The notes beneath the pieces are model-generated. The model was given only the letters and a program-made list of their open reading frames with translations. It was not told where the DNA came from and made no database searches. From NCBI GenBank assembly GCA_040394475.1, contig JBEBSD010000007.1, forward strand, positions 1-64,000: a stretch of DNA of 64,000 nucleotides, in the 5' to 3' direction. The DNA is from JBEBSD01 sp040394475. GTDB taxonomy: Bacteria; Bacteroidota; Bacteroidia; Cytophagales; Spirosomataceae. The first letter of the stretch is position 1. Each line of letters starts with the position of its first letter. Below are positions 17,707 through 26,162 of the stretch, piece after piece. A program made the position numbers and the translations under genes.

Positions 17707-18435
17707 ATGAGCCCTTTTATTGCAGAATTAATAGGTACCGCTTTACTCATCCTGATGGGAGGAGGAGTGGTCGCTAATGTGGTATTATCCCGTACGAATG
17801 GTAACAACAGCGGCTGGATCGTTATTTGCACGGCATGGGCACTGGCCGTTTACATCGGCGTCGTGGTGGCCGGACCGTATAGCGGGGCGCACCTGAATCC
17901 GGCTGTTTCGGTAGGATTGGCCATCGCCGGGAAGTTTGCCTGGGCCGACGTCGTGCCCTATGCGCTCGCACAGTTGTCGGGCGCCATGATCGGGGCCACC
18001 CTGGTCTGGGCAATGTATAAGGATCATTTTGCTGCGACCGAAGATGCGGGTGCAAAAAAGGCGGTATTTTGTACCGCTCCCGCAATCCGGAATACGGCTA
18101 CCAATTTCTTAAGTGAGCTGCTCGGGACATTCGTGCTCCTGTTTGCCGTCTTCTATTTTACCGACGCCAGTATTGCTGATACCAATCAGTTAGTGGGTCT
18201 GGGGTCGCTGGGCGCTATTCCGGTAGCTTTTGTGGTTTGGGCCATCGGATTGTCGCTCGGTGGGACGACCGGCTATGCTATTAATCCCGTACGGGACCTT
18301 GGCCCCCGGATCGTACATGCGTTGCTGCCTATTCCGGGAAAAGCCGGGAGCGACTGGAGCTACGCGTGGATCCCCATTCTTGGCCCCCTGACGGGTGCAG
18401 CCCTGGCGGCAGGGTTGTTTTTGCTATTGAGTTAA
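17707..18435 (+). CDS. glpF: Glycerol uptake facilitator (MIP family aquaglyceroporin)
   Basis: GlpF is a six-helix inner-membrane channel for glycerol. The 242-residue product has the first NPA motif at 64-66 and, unusually, NPV instead of NPA at 193-195, followed by Arg196 and Asp197. The Asp after the NPxR motif is a glycerol-channel signature and separates it from the water-type AqpZ elsewhere in the window. It follows glpD on the same strand after a 293-base gap filled with 7-bp repeats, so it may be co-regulated. No glpK was found between or after them. Confidence 0.9.
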   Translation: MSPFIAELIGTALLILMGGGVVANVVLSRTNGNNSGWIVICTAWALAVYIGVVVAGPYSGAHLNPAVSVGLAIAGKFAWADVVPYALAQLSGAMIGATLVWAMYKDHFAATEDAGAKKAVFCTAPAIRNTATNFLSELLGTFVLLFAVFYFTDASIADTNQLVGLGSLGAIPVAFVVWAIGLSLGGTTGYAINPVRDLGPRIVHALLPIPGKAGSDWSYAWIPILGPLTGAALAAGLFLLLS

Positions 18436-18460
18436 ACCGTGTACTTTCCTGAATCATCTG

Positions 18461-19825
18461 ATGAAAAAAATGCAAGACTTGTCCCGCAGGGAATTTTTAC
18501 TGGCTTCAGCTGCTGCCGCGCTGACGCCCGCTTTATTGAGACAACAGGCGAAAGCCGGAAACATAGCCGACAAAAAACTGCGGCACGCTTGTATCGGTGT
18601 CGGCGGAATGGGCAGGCACGATTTGCAGAATTTCCTCCAGCATCCCGATGTGGAGGTGGTTGCCATTTGTGATGTGGACCGCAGCCATCTGGAAAAGGCT
18701 GCCGAGCTGATCCCCAATGCGCGCAGGTACGAAGACTGGCGCGTGATGCTGAAATCCGAGCAGATCGATTCGGTCAATGTGTCGATCCCCGATCACAATC
18801 ATTTTGCTGCTTCTTACGAGGCGTTGCGGGCCGGATTGCACGTCTATTGCCAGAAGCCGATGTGCCACGATGTAGCGGAGGTCCGGGCGCTGACCGCCAT
18901 GGCGAACCGCTCAGGTCTGGTTACGCAGTTAGGGACACAATGGGCTTCGCATACCTGCGACCGCAGTGCCGTCAAATTGCTGAAAGACCGGGCAATTGGG
19001 AAGGTCAAGCACGTATACCTGTGTTCCAACCGCCCGGGCGCCATTGATGCCTACCGGTTGGTAGGCCCCCGTCCGGCCCAGGGAGAAACGGTCCCGGAAA
19101 CCCTGAACTGGGATCTTTGGCTGGGAACAGCCCCGGAAAGGCCCTATGCTCCGGCTATTTACCATCCCGCAAAATGGCGGGCCTGGCAGGATTTCGGGAC
19201 GGGGTGGTCGGGTGATATCGGATGCCATATTTTTGATGCAGTCTGGAAAGGGATCGGACTTACCGCGCCTAAAACGGTTGTGGCGGAGGTACAGGAATCC
19301 TGGAAAGAAGCCGCCGGACGCCGGGGGGATACCTGGCCGCAGAGCGATCATATCACCTGGGTTTTTCCGGGAACCGATGCGACGGAAGGGGACGAACTGA
19401 CCGTCGAATGGTTCGACGGGCTTATGTATCCTCCGGAAGAAGTCCGTGCCTTATACGGCATTGAGCAGTATCCTGCCGAATCGGCTCTGCTGATCGGGAC
19501 AGAAGGGGCCCTGCTTATTCCGCATTCTGGAGACGCGCCCATCCTGTTGCCCGTTTCGAAGTACGCAGCCCGGGTTGTCGAAAAAGTAGAAAGCCGGAAC
19601 CACTACCATCATTTTGCAGATGCCTGCCTGGGGAAAACCCGGACAGAATCACATTTTGGACAAAGCGGGCCGACGACGGAAGCGATCATTCTGGGCACCG
19701 TTGCGATCAGGGTCCCCGATCAGGTGCTGCAGTGGGATTCGGCGAATCTGCGCATCACGAACAACAAGGCGGCAGACAAGCTGCTGAAACGGAAGTACCG
19801 GAAGGGCTGGGAAGTGAAATTATAG
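18461..19825 (+). CDS. Gfo/Idh/MocA-family oxidoreductase with Tat signal
   Basis: The 454-residue protein begins with a twin-arginine signal (SRREFLLAS at 8-16, then an Ala-rich hydrophobic stretch), which predicts export in folded form. A Rossmann NAD(P) domain follows (ACIGVGGMGRHDL near 44-56, ICDVD near 72) with the family motif QKPMCHDV near 130, then the Gfo/Idh C-terminal domain. Exported members of this family in Bacteroidota often act on sugars or inositols; no substrate can be assigned here. It lies 25 bases after glpF on the same strand. ATG codons at 18461 and 18470 are both possible starts. Confidence 0.87.
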   Translation: MKKMQDLSRREFLLASAAAALTPALLRQQAKAGNIADKKLRHACIGVGGMGRHDLQNFLQHPDVEVVAICDVDRSHLEKAAELIPNARRYEDWRVMLKSEQIDSVNVSIPDHNHFAASYEALRAGLHVYCQKPMCHDVAEVRALTAMANRSGLVTQLGTQWASHTCDRSAVKLLKDRAIGKVKHVYLCSNRPGAIDAYRLVGPRPAQGETVPETLNWDLWLGTAPERPYAPAIYHPAKWRAWQDFGTGWSGDIGCHIFDAVWKGIGLTAPKTVVAEVQESWKEAAGRRGDTWPQSDHITWVFPGTDATEGDELTVEWFDGLMYPPEEVRALYGIEQYPAESALLIGTEGALLIPHSGDAPILLPVSKYAARVVEKVESRNHYHHFADACLGKTRTESHFGQSGPTTEAIILGTVAIRVPDQVLQWDSANLRITNNKAADKLLKRKYRKGWEVKL

Positions 19826-19860
19826 GGCTGTTATTACCGGAACGAAGCGTCCGCCCGGCG

Positions 19861-20535
19861 CTAATCCGCACTGGTTGAAAACGCGGCGGGCAGCGACTCG
19901 TTCAGCGCGATTTTGTCATCCCGTTTTACGATTTTTAGTTTGATACCCGCCAGCTCCAGTTCGACCAGTTGACAAACCCCTTCCTTATAGGTATAAACCG
20001 AGGTTTTCCCGGAAGGAAGTTTCAGGCAATAGCGGTTCCCGGATAATGGTGTGAGGGTACACAAAGTACCGTAGCGCTCTGAGTAGACCTTTTCGATATT
20101 TTTGGGCTCCATGTAGTAAAGGTCCGTCACGGTATGGTGAATGCGTTGTACCTCACTCCGCCTGGAGGGTGTGGGGGTATCGGATTTATAAAATGCAACC
20201 TGATACCCCGATGCGTCCGACGGTCGCGTAAGTGTCCTTTCCTTCGGTTTCCCGTTGGAGGAATGAAGTGTTTCAGCCTCAGCAAGCACCCCGTTTACGC
20301 GTTTGGTTGAACTTTCAAAATTGCCCGAATAGAGGAGAGGAACATTGAAGGTCGATTGAATCGTCCGGGTAAAAATGCTCCCGTCTTTTTGGTCGGGAAG
20401 GACGCAAACAGAACCTATTGTTTTCCCGGCCATCGTAATGTCGTACCACAGGAGCTGCGCTGTCAGTGTATACGGCAGCAAGAGGAGCAGGATGGCGACA
20501 AGACGGAATACCGTTCCTTTATTTGGAAAGCTCAC
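19861..20535 (-). CDS. DUF6134-like exported protein
   Basis: A secretory signal (VFRLVAILLLLLPYTLTAQ) precedes a domain of about 190 residues resembling the Bacteroidota family DUF6134. It opens with LLWYDITMAGKTIGS, has a central YYMEPKNIEKVYSERYGT and ends with SVYTYKEGVCQLVELEL. Function is unknown. I chose GTG at 20535, which gives an ideal signal peptide and overlaps the upstream desaturase stop by 17 bases; ATG 20580 would place some 15 polar residues before it. The overlap indicates translational coupling with the desaturase gene. Confidence 0.7.
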   Translation of the reverse strand: MSFPNKGTVFRLVAILLLLLPYTLTAQLLWYDITMAGKTIGSVCVLPDQKDGSIFTRTIQSTFNVPLLYSGNFESSTKRVNGVLAEAETLHSSNGKPKERTLTRPSDASGYQVAFYKSDTPTPSRRSEVQRIHHTVTDLYYMEPKNIEKVYSERYGTLCTLTPLSGNRYCLKLPSGKTSVYTYKEGVCQLVELELAGIKLKIVKRDDKIALNESLPAAFSTSAD

Positions 20536-21349
20536 TGCGCACGTCTTTTGATTTGAAAACAGGGTATCCGAGTTGTACATACCAGGGTTCTTCCTGGTAA
20601 TCTTCCAGACCGATCTGCTCCGGATATCCACGAGTAATTTTGGCTGTCCCGAAAATAACATCCCAGATCATGAGCATATTACCGTAGTTGCCGTTGATGA
20701 CGCCGATGCCGTCGCGATCATGCGCCGCATGGTGCGCCTGATGGGTCGACGGGGTGGATATAATCCGTTCGACCACCCACATCACCGGACTTAGCCATTT
20801 GATAGCATACAACGGTTTATCCCAGGGAATATGAGCGTGTGCAGACAAGCCGATCAGCGCCTTTATCGCGTAGGCAATAATGAAGCCCTGACCAAAGCCC
20901 AGGAAGATCAGTGTCGTTGAAACCAGGCGCGACGGAAAAAGAAACAAGTATACCCAGGAATTCCTGCCGGTAACGAATACACTCATCTCAGGGGCGGAAT
21001 GGTGAACACGGTGTCCTTTCCACAGCCAGGGATACGTGTGGGCAGCCCGATGCCACCAGTACTGCGTGAAATCTTCGAGGACCGCCGAAATCAGGACAGC
21101 CTTCCACAGCGCAACACTTTCGAAGATGTTGTGAAAATCCGAAAAGAAATAGGTGAGGATATAGGCCGACAGTACAAAGCTGAGCGGTCTCGTAATGGTG
21201 CTGGACAAGAGCATTCCGGCGAAATTAATGTACCACTCATTTCTGTTGAATTTGCCGTTTTTGTAAAGACCAATAAAAAATTCGATCAGGCTGATAGTAA
21301 TGAACAGGATGAGAATTTCATAGTAAACCAAACTTTCGGTAAAGCGCAT
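20519..21349 (-). CDS. Sterol desaturase/fatty acid hydroxylase family membrane oxygenase
   Basis: This is a 276-residue integral membrane protein with the diiron histidine motifs of the superfamily: HRAAH at 100-104, HRVHH at 113-117 and HQAHH at 203-207. Several hydrophobic helices lie between. Family members hydroxylate or desaturate lipids using O2; the bacterial substrate is not predictable here. Its 3' end overlaps the DUF6134 gene, so the two are likely one operon. No exact TAnnTTTG promoter was found upstream, only a one-base-short variant (TACTTTG on the minus strand). Confidence 0.88.
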   Translation of the reverse strand: MRFTESLVYYEILILFITISLIEFFIGLYKNGKFNRNEWYINFAGMLLSSTITRPLSFVLSAYILTYFFSDFHNIFESVALWKAVLISAVLEDFTQYWWHRAAHTYPWLWKGHRVHHSAPEMSVFVTGRNSWVYLFLFPSRLVSTTLIFLGFGQGFIIAYAIKALIGLSAHAHIPWDKPLYAIKWLSPVMWVVERIISTPSTHQAHHAAHDRDGIGVINGNYGNMLMIWDVIFGTAKITRGYPEQIGLEDYQEEPWYVQLGYPVFKSKDVRSELSK

Positions 21350-21716
21350 GATAATTGAAAGTTAAACCAGGGTAAAATATTACAGATAGCCGGGACAGAA
21401 CCAGGTGCAGACGTCGCCGGGTATTGAGTATTGCCAATGAATTCAGGGAAGAGATTCTTCAGTGCTGGCAGCAACAACAGCGCGCCATCATGAAGTACAT
21501 GGTGGCGGTGTTGGTATCGGGCATGGAGTTGTTGTTAGTAGCCATCACTGATAAATATATAGTCTATAAAATCTATAGACAAAGTAAATTTATATATTTC
21601 AGATAGCCAAACGTTTTTTGTAATTGATTGATTTGTTTGGGATTACTACCACAGGGGTGTAGCGGTATGCTAACGCCGGTTGAGTCTGTGGCGGGGAAAA
21701 GCGGTTTCAGCTGCAG
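21350..21716. other. Intergenic region without a supported gene
   Basis: This 367-base gap lies upstream of the desaturase gene and downstream of the lacI-type gene. It contains an AT-rich block near 21540-21605 with a 7-bp inverted repeat GTCTATA/TATAGAC separated by five bases. A 60-codon reading frame with a TTG start (21424-21606) has no recognisable features. The AT-rich block may contain the desaturase promoter. Confidence 0.4.
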
Positions 21717-22787
21717 CTATTCAGCCAAATGGTCTTGATTCTTTAGGGAGGAGCCTCTTACGATCAGTTCGAAGGGGAGTGTAAGGATGCAGGGACCCTG
21801 GACATCCGCCTTATTTTCGATTTGGCCAATGATTTTCTGTGCGGCAATTTCTCCCATTTGTTCGCCGGGATAGCGGATCGTGGTGAGCTGGGGACTTATA
21901 AAACGGGAAACCGGGTCATCATTGAAGCCCACCACCGCAATGTCTTCCGGAATTTTATAGCCAAGCTCCATTATTCCTTTGACAAAGCTGGCCGCGCATA
22001 AATCGTTGTCCAGAAAAAGTGCATCAGGCCGTTCGCCCCCCATGCTGTGTACCTTCCGGGCCATCGCTATCCCGAATGTCTCGCTGAGGTCCCCCTCTAA
22101 GCGCAATAATTCCTGTCTTTGGAGTACTTGCTCCGGCAGCCCTCCAAAGGCCAATCCACTGTCCTCCAAAGCCTTCAGGTAGCCCTGGTGCCGGTCGCGG
22201 TAGACATTTCGTTTCTGGTTGCCGGTTACATGCAGTACTTTGCGGTACCCCTGCCCGAGGAGGTGCATCGTAGCCTGGTACCCCGCTTGGAAATTGTCGA
22301 TGACAATGTGTGTGCATTCCGGATAATCGGTGACACGGTCAAAAAAAACGAGCGGGATCTTTTTTTCGACAAATTTTCTGAAATGTCCGAGATCGTCCGT
22401 ATCGTAGGCTACAGATACCAGTAGCCCGTCGACACGGCTGTTGAACATAGTTTTCGTATTGGTCAGCTCTTTATCGACCGATTCCAGGGATTGGGTGATC
22501 AGCAGGTTATAGCCGGCTTCATTGGCCACGCGTTCCATGCCCGCCAGGGCGCTGGACATAAAATTGCTGTTAAGCCGCGGTACGATCACGCCAAGTGTAT
22601 CTGTCTTTTTACGGCGCAGGTTGCGGGCAAAAGCATTGGAACGATACTTCAGCTCGTCTGCTTTTGCATGCACGATAGCCTTGGTTTTCGGATGAATGGC
22701 GTGATGATCCTTCAGTGCCCGGCTTACAGTGGCCGGTGAAAGCTTGAGTGATGCCGCAATATCGTATATGGTTGTTTCTTTTTTCAT
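21717..22787 (-). CDS. LacI-family transcriptional regulator
   Basis: The 356-residue protein has the LacI helix-turn-helix at 6-25 (TIYDIAASLKLSPATVSRAL), the hinge, and a periplasmic-binding-protein-like effector domain beginning DTLGVIVPRLNSNF. The ATG at 22787 gives the usual start just before the helix-turn-helix; an upstream ATG at 22829 would add 14 atypical residues. The gene is divergent from susC with a strong LacI-type operator between them, so it likely controls the SusCD pair and itself in response to a sugar. Confidence 0.92.
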   Translation of the reverse strand: MKKETTIYDIAASLKLSPATVSRALKDHHAIHPKTKAIVHAKADELKYRSNAFARNLRRKKTDTLGVIVPRLNSNFMSSALAGMERVANEAGYNLLITQSLESVDKELTNTKTMFNSRVDGLLVSVAYDTDDLGHFRKFVEKKIPLVFFDRVTDYPECTHIVIDNFQAGYQATMHLLGQGYRKVLHVTGNQKRNVYRDRHQGYLKALEDSGLAFGGLPEQVLQRQELLRLEGDLSETFGIAMARKVHSMGGERPDALFLDNDLCAASFVKGIMELGYKIPEDIAVVGFNDDPVSRFISPQLTTIRYPGEQMGEIAAQKIIGQIENKADVQGPCILTLPFELIVRGSSLKNQDHLAE

Positions 22788-22798
22788 AAATACTATGT

Positions 22799-22806
22799 CA
22801 AAGGTA
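22799..22806 (-). promoter_or_regulatory. -7 element for the lacI-type gene
   Basis: CAAAGGTA on the plus strand reads TACCTTTG on the minus strand, an exact TAnnTTTG. It is only 12 bases from the ATG at 22787, implying a very short leader. No spaced TTG was seen. Confidence 0.4.
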
Positions 22807-22855
22807 CTATGCCCGTTTTGAATATCCATATAATTTAATCAAGAAAAAGTTTTAA

Positions 22856-22869
22856 TGTAATCGGTTGCA
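22856..22869. promoter_or_regulatory. LacI-family operator in the lacI-susC gap
   Basis: TGTAATCGGTTGCA fits the LacI/GalR-type consensus TGNAANCGNTTNCA at every fixed position, with the central CG at 22862-22863. It is the only such site seen in the 195-base divergent gap and lies about 114 bases before the susC start. Confidence 0.78.
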
Positions 22870-22982
22870 AATTGCGGAATTAATAAGATATTTACATAAG
22901 TATTGCAATTAGTATAACAGAAGTTGCTTTAATTACCTTTTAAACTAAACTTTTCGTTTAACTATTAACCCCATCAAATTTT

Positions 22983-25900
22983 ATGAAACAAAAACTACTG
23001 CTCAGGCTGAACACTGTTTCCTGCTTGCGGGAATGGTGTTTATTGCTACTGCTCTGCGGGCTGTTTCTCCCGGGTCAGCTTTGGTCCCAAACGGCGGAGA
23101 TCGACCTCACCGGTCGGGTAGCAGATGAAAACGGTGACGGTATACCAGGCGCCAATATCCTGGAAAAAGGTACGTCCAATGGGACCATTACTGACTTCAA
23201 CGGAGCTTACAAGCTGTTTGTCCGCGACCGGAGTGCAGTGCTGGTGATCAGTTTTGTAGGTTATATCAGCCAGGAGGTAAGCGTCGGAAACAATAATACA
23301 CTCGACATTACACTGCAGCCTGATCTGCGGGCCCTGGAGGAAATCGTGGTGGTGGGTTATGGTACTATGAAAAAGCGGGACATGACCGGAGCCGTATCCC
23401 AGATCAATACTTCCAGGCTGCAGAACGAAGCGCCGGCACAGGTACAGGACTTGCTGCGGGGCAATGCCGCAGGGCTGAACGTCGGCTATTCGGCTTCCGC
23501 TAAAGGGGGAGGAAACCTCCAGATCAGGGGACGTACTTCCCTGAATGCGGGAACCAGCCCGTTGATTGTATTGGATGGAGCCATTTTTTACGGACAATTG
23601 TCGGATATCAACCCCAACGATATCGAGACGGTGGACGTGCTGAAGGACGCCAGCTCGGCGGCGGTATTTGGCGCCAAAGCCGCCAGTGGGGTGATATTGG
23701 TGACCACTAAAAAAGGGAAGCCGGGAAAACCCAGGATCAATTTCAGCTCAACGGCAGGCCTCGCCACCATGTCTGTAAATGAGCGCGTGCAGGACGCCGG
23801 TACCTTTACATCCTGGCGTACGGATGTGTTCAAGAGTACAAACGCGACGGCAGAACCCTTCCGGTACGACGATCCCCGCAACCTGCCTTCCACGATCAGT
23901 ACCGATCAGTGGCTGGCCTATGACGGCTCCACCGGCGACCCGGTGCGGGTATGGCTGAGAAGACTCAACATGCAGCCCAATGAAATCGACAACTTTATTG
24001 CCGGAAAGAGTGTCGACTGGTACGATCGTATGTTTCAGAATGGCTTTCGTCAGGATTACAACCTGAGCGTGTCCGGTAGAAACGATGGGATTGCTTACTA
24101 CCTGGGGGCAGGCTATCTCAGTAACGAAGGGATCGTCGTCGGGGACAAATATTCTACGATCCGTACCCGTGCCAATGTCGACGTGAATGTTACCAAATTC
24201 GTTTCCATAGGGATGAATACCCTCTTTTCGGTCCGCGACGAAAGTGCAATCCCGTATAACTGGACGCATATCACCAGTTTGTCTCCCTGGGGCAGCGAGT
24301 TTGATGCCGGCGGCAACCTGACCTTCCGGCCGAATAACGAAGTCAGCGGCGGACTGAACCCGGCTTACGAGCCTGGCCTGACCAACCGATCGGACAAGAC
24401 CACTACGTTGAACTCGACGATTTTCGGAAAAGTGTCGTTGCCCTTAGGCATTACGTACCAGGTTAATTTCACTCCGCAGTTTGAGTTTTACGAACGCTAT
24501 AATCACCAAAGCGCCGCCCATATAGAGTGGGCCGCGTTTGGGGGAAAGGCATCGCGGCGACAAAGAAAAACCTTATACTGGCAGGTCGACAACCTGCTCA
24601 AATGGGATAAAACGATCGGCAGCCACCGGTTTGACGTGACATTACTGGCCAATGCAGAGAAGTTCCAGCGTTGGGATAATACCATGACGAACGAAAATTT
24701 CGATCCGAACGACCAGTTGGGTTACCACAGTCTTAGTTCCGGTATCAACCCGATCCTCGAGGTAAACGATGAATACAGCACGGGCGACGCCCTGATGGCG
24801 AGGTTGCTTTATGCGCTCAGAGACCGCTACATGTTCACAGGGACATTCCGCCGGGACGGCTATTCTGCATTCGGACAAAGCAATCCCCGCGCCAACTTCG
24901 GATCGCTGGCGCTCGGGTGGGTATTTAGTGAAGAAGATTTTTTCGAAACCAACCAATGGTTCAGCCATGGTAAACTGCGTGCTTCCTGGGGAAGTAACGG
25001 GAACCGCGATATTGGCCGGTATAATGCAATGGCCAACCTGACCACGGGCAAGTACCTCTACGTGCGGCCTGACGGCACCGTGATCCAGGCCAGTCAACTC
25101 TGGGTCAATCGTATGGCTAACAAAAACCTGAGATGGGAACGGAATACGTCCTTGAACTTCGGCCTGGATTTCGGGCTGTTCAATAATCGTATAGACGGTT
25201 CCGTGGAAGTATATCAGATGAACACTACCGACCTGCTGGTAGAAAGGAGCCTTCCCAACGTGATCGCTTTCGACTGGGTAATGGATAACCTGGGTGAAGT
25301 ACAGAACCGGGGGTTTGAAATTACCCTTAACACCACCAACATGTCCCGGGAGAATTTCTCCTGGCGTACCAATTTCAACTTTCAGCTGAATCGCAACAAG
25401 ATCCTCCATGTGTACCGGAACTATGACGAAAACGGCGACGAGCTGAGTGATATCACGAACAGGTGGTTTATCGGAAAGCCGATTGATGCCGTCTGGGACT
25501 GGAAACCGCTGGGCATCTGGCAACAGGGCCAGGAAGAGGAAGCCAAGGTATTCGGGGTTTCACCGGGTGACTGGAGACTGGAAGATTTAAACAGTGACGG
25601 CAAGCTGGACCAAGAGGACAAACAGTTCCTGGGATACAGCGAACCTCGCTTCCGCTGGTCGATGCGGAATGAATTTCGCTTTTTTAAGAATTTCGACGCC
25701 TCTTTCATGATGTATTCGCTGTGGGGCCACCAGTCCAGTTTCAACTGGCTCAAAAGCCGTAACGGATTCCCGGACCGGATGAACCAGTACCAGTTCCCTT
25801 ACTGGACGCCGGATAACCCGTCTAATGAATGGGCCCGTATCAGCTCCAACGAAGGGAGCACAACCGGGTTCAACCTGTACAGAAAACGTTCATTTATCCG

Positions 25901-26126
25901 CCTCGACAACGTGTCGCTGGCGTACTCGGTACCCAAATCGCTGGTGACTAAATACAAAATCGAAAACCTGCGCTTGTACCTTAATGTGCGCAACGCAGCC
26001 GTATTCGCGCCGCAGTGGATGCTCTGGGATCCGGAGTGGGATCCTGACACCGGTGTAGGCACCACGACGGTAGGTCCCGGCCCCACACCACGTTTTTTCA
26101 CTTTCGGCCTGGACCTGACATTTTAA
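22983..26126 (+). CDS. SusC/RagA-family TonB-dependent outer membrane transporter
   Basis: The 1047-residue protein has a signal peptide (to about residue 35), a carboxypeptidase-regulatory-like domain (about 38-115), the SusC hallmark EEIVVVGYGTMKKRDMTGAV near 118-137, a plug domain (LRGNAAGLNV, IRGRTSLNAG, PLIVLDG, DVLKDASSAAVFG) and a 22-strand barrel. It imports oligosaccharides or other large nutrients with its SusD partner 36 bases downstream. There is no anti-sigma (STN) domain, which agrees with LacI-type rather than ECF-sigma control. No glycoside hydrolase is linked, so the substrate is open. Confidence 0.95.
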   Translation: MKQKLLLRLNTVSCLREWCLLLLLCGLFLPGQLWSQTAEIDLTGRVADENGDGIPGANILEKGTSNGTITDFNGAYKLFVRDRSAVLVISFVGYISQEVSVGNNNTLDITLQPDLRALEEIVVVGYGTMKKRDMTGAVSQINTSRLQNEAPAQVQDLLRGNAAGLNVGYSASAKGGGNLQIRGRTSLNAGTSPLIVLDGAIFYGQLSDINPNDIETVDVLKDASSAAVFGAKAASGVILVTTKKGKPGKPRINFSSTAGLATMSVNERVQDAGTFTSWRTDVFKSTNATAEPFRYDDPRNLPSTISTDQWLAYDGSTGDPVRVWLRRLNMQPNEIDNFIAGKSVDWYDRMFQNGFRQDYNLSVSGRNDGIAYYLGAGYLSNEGIVVGDKYSTIRTRANVDVNVTKFVSIGMNTLFSVRDESAIPYNWTHITSLSPWGSEFDAGGNLTFRPNNEVSGGLNPAYEPGLTNRSDKTTTLNSTIFGKVSLPLGITYQVNFTPQFEFYERYNHQSAAHIEWAAFGGKASRRQRKTLYWQVDNLLKWDKTIGSHRFDVTLLANAEKFQRWDNTMTNENFDPNDQLGYHSLSSGINPILEVNDEYSTGDALMARLLYALRDRYMFTGTFRRDGYSAFGQSNPRANFGSLALGWVFSEEDFFETNQWFSHGKLRASWGSNGNRDIGRYNAMANLTTGKYLYVRPDGTVIQASQLWVNRMANKNLRWERNTSLNFGLDFGLFNNRIDGSVEVYQMNTTDLLVERSLPNVIAFDWVMDNLGEVQNRGFEITLNTTNMSRENFSWRTNFNFQLNRNKILHVYRNYDENGDELSDITNRWFIGKPIDAVWDWKPLGIWQQGQEEEAKVFGVSPGDWRLEDLNSDGKLDQEDKQFLGYSEPRFRWSMRNEFRFFKNFDASFMMYSLWGHQSSFNWLKSRNGFPDRMNQYQFPYWTPDNPSNEWARISSNEGSTTGFNLYRKRSFIRLDNVSLAYSVPKSLVTKYKIENLRLYLNVRNAAVFAPQWMLWDPEWDPDTGVGTTTVGPGPTPRFFTFGLDLTF

Positions 26127-26162
26127 ACAAATGAGTTTTCCAACGACTAACCATTACCGATA

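Noticed and set aside
21424..21606. 60-codon frame with TTG start upstream of the desaturase gene
   Set aside because: A single hydrophobic stretch in an AT-rich promoter-like region; no other support.
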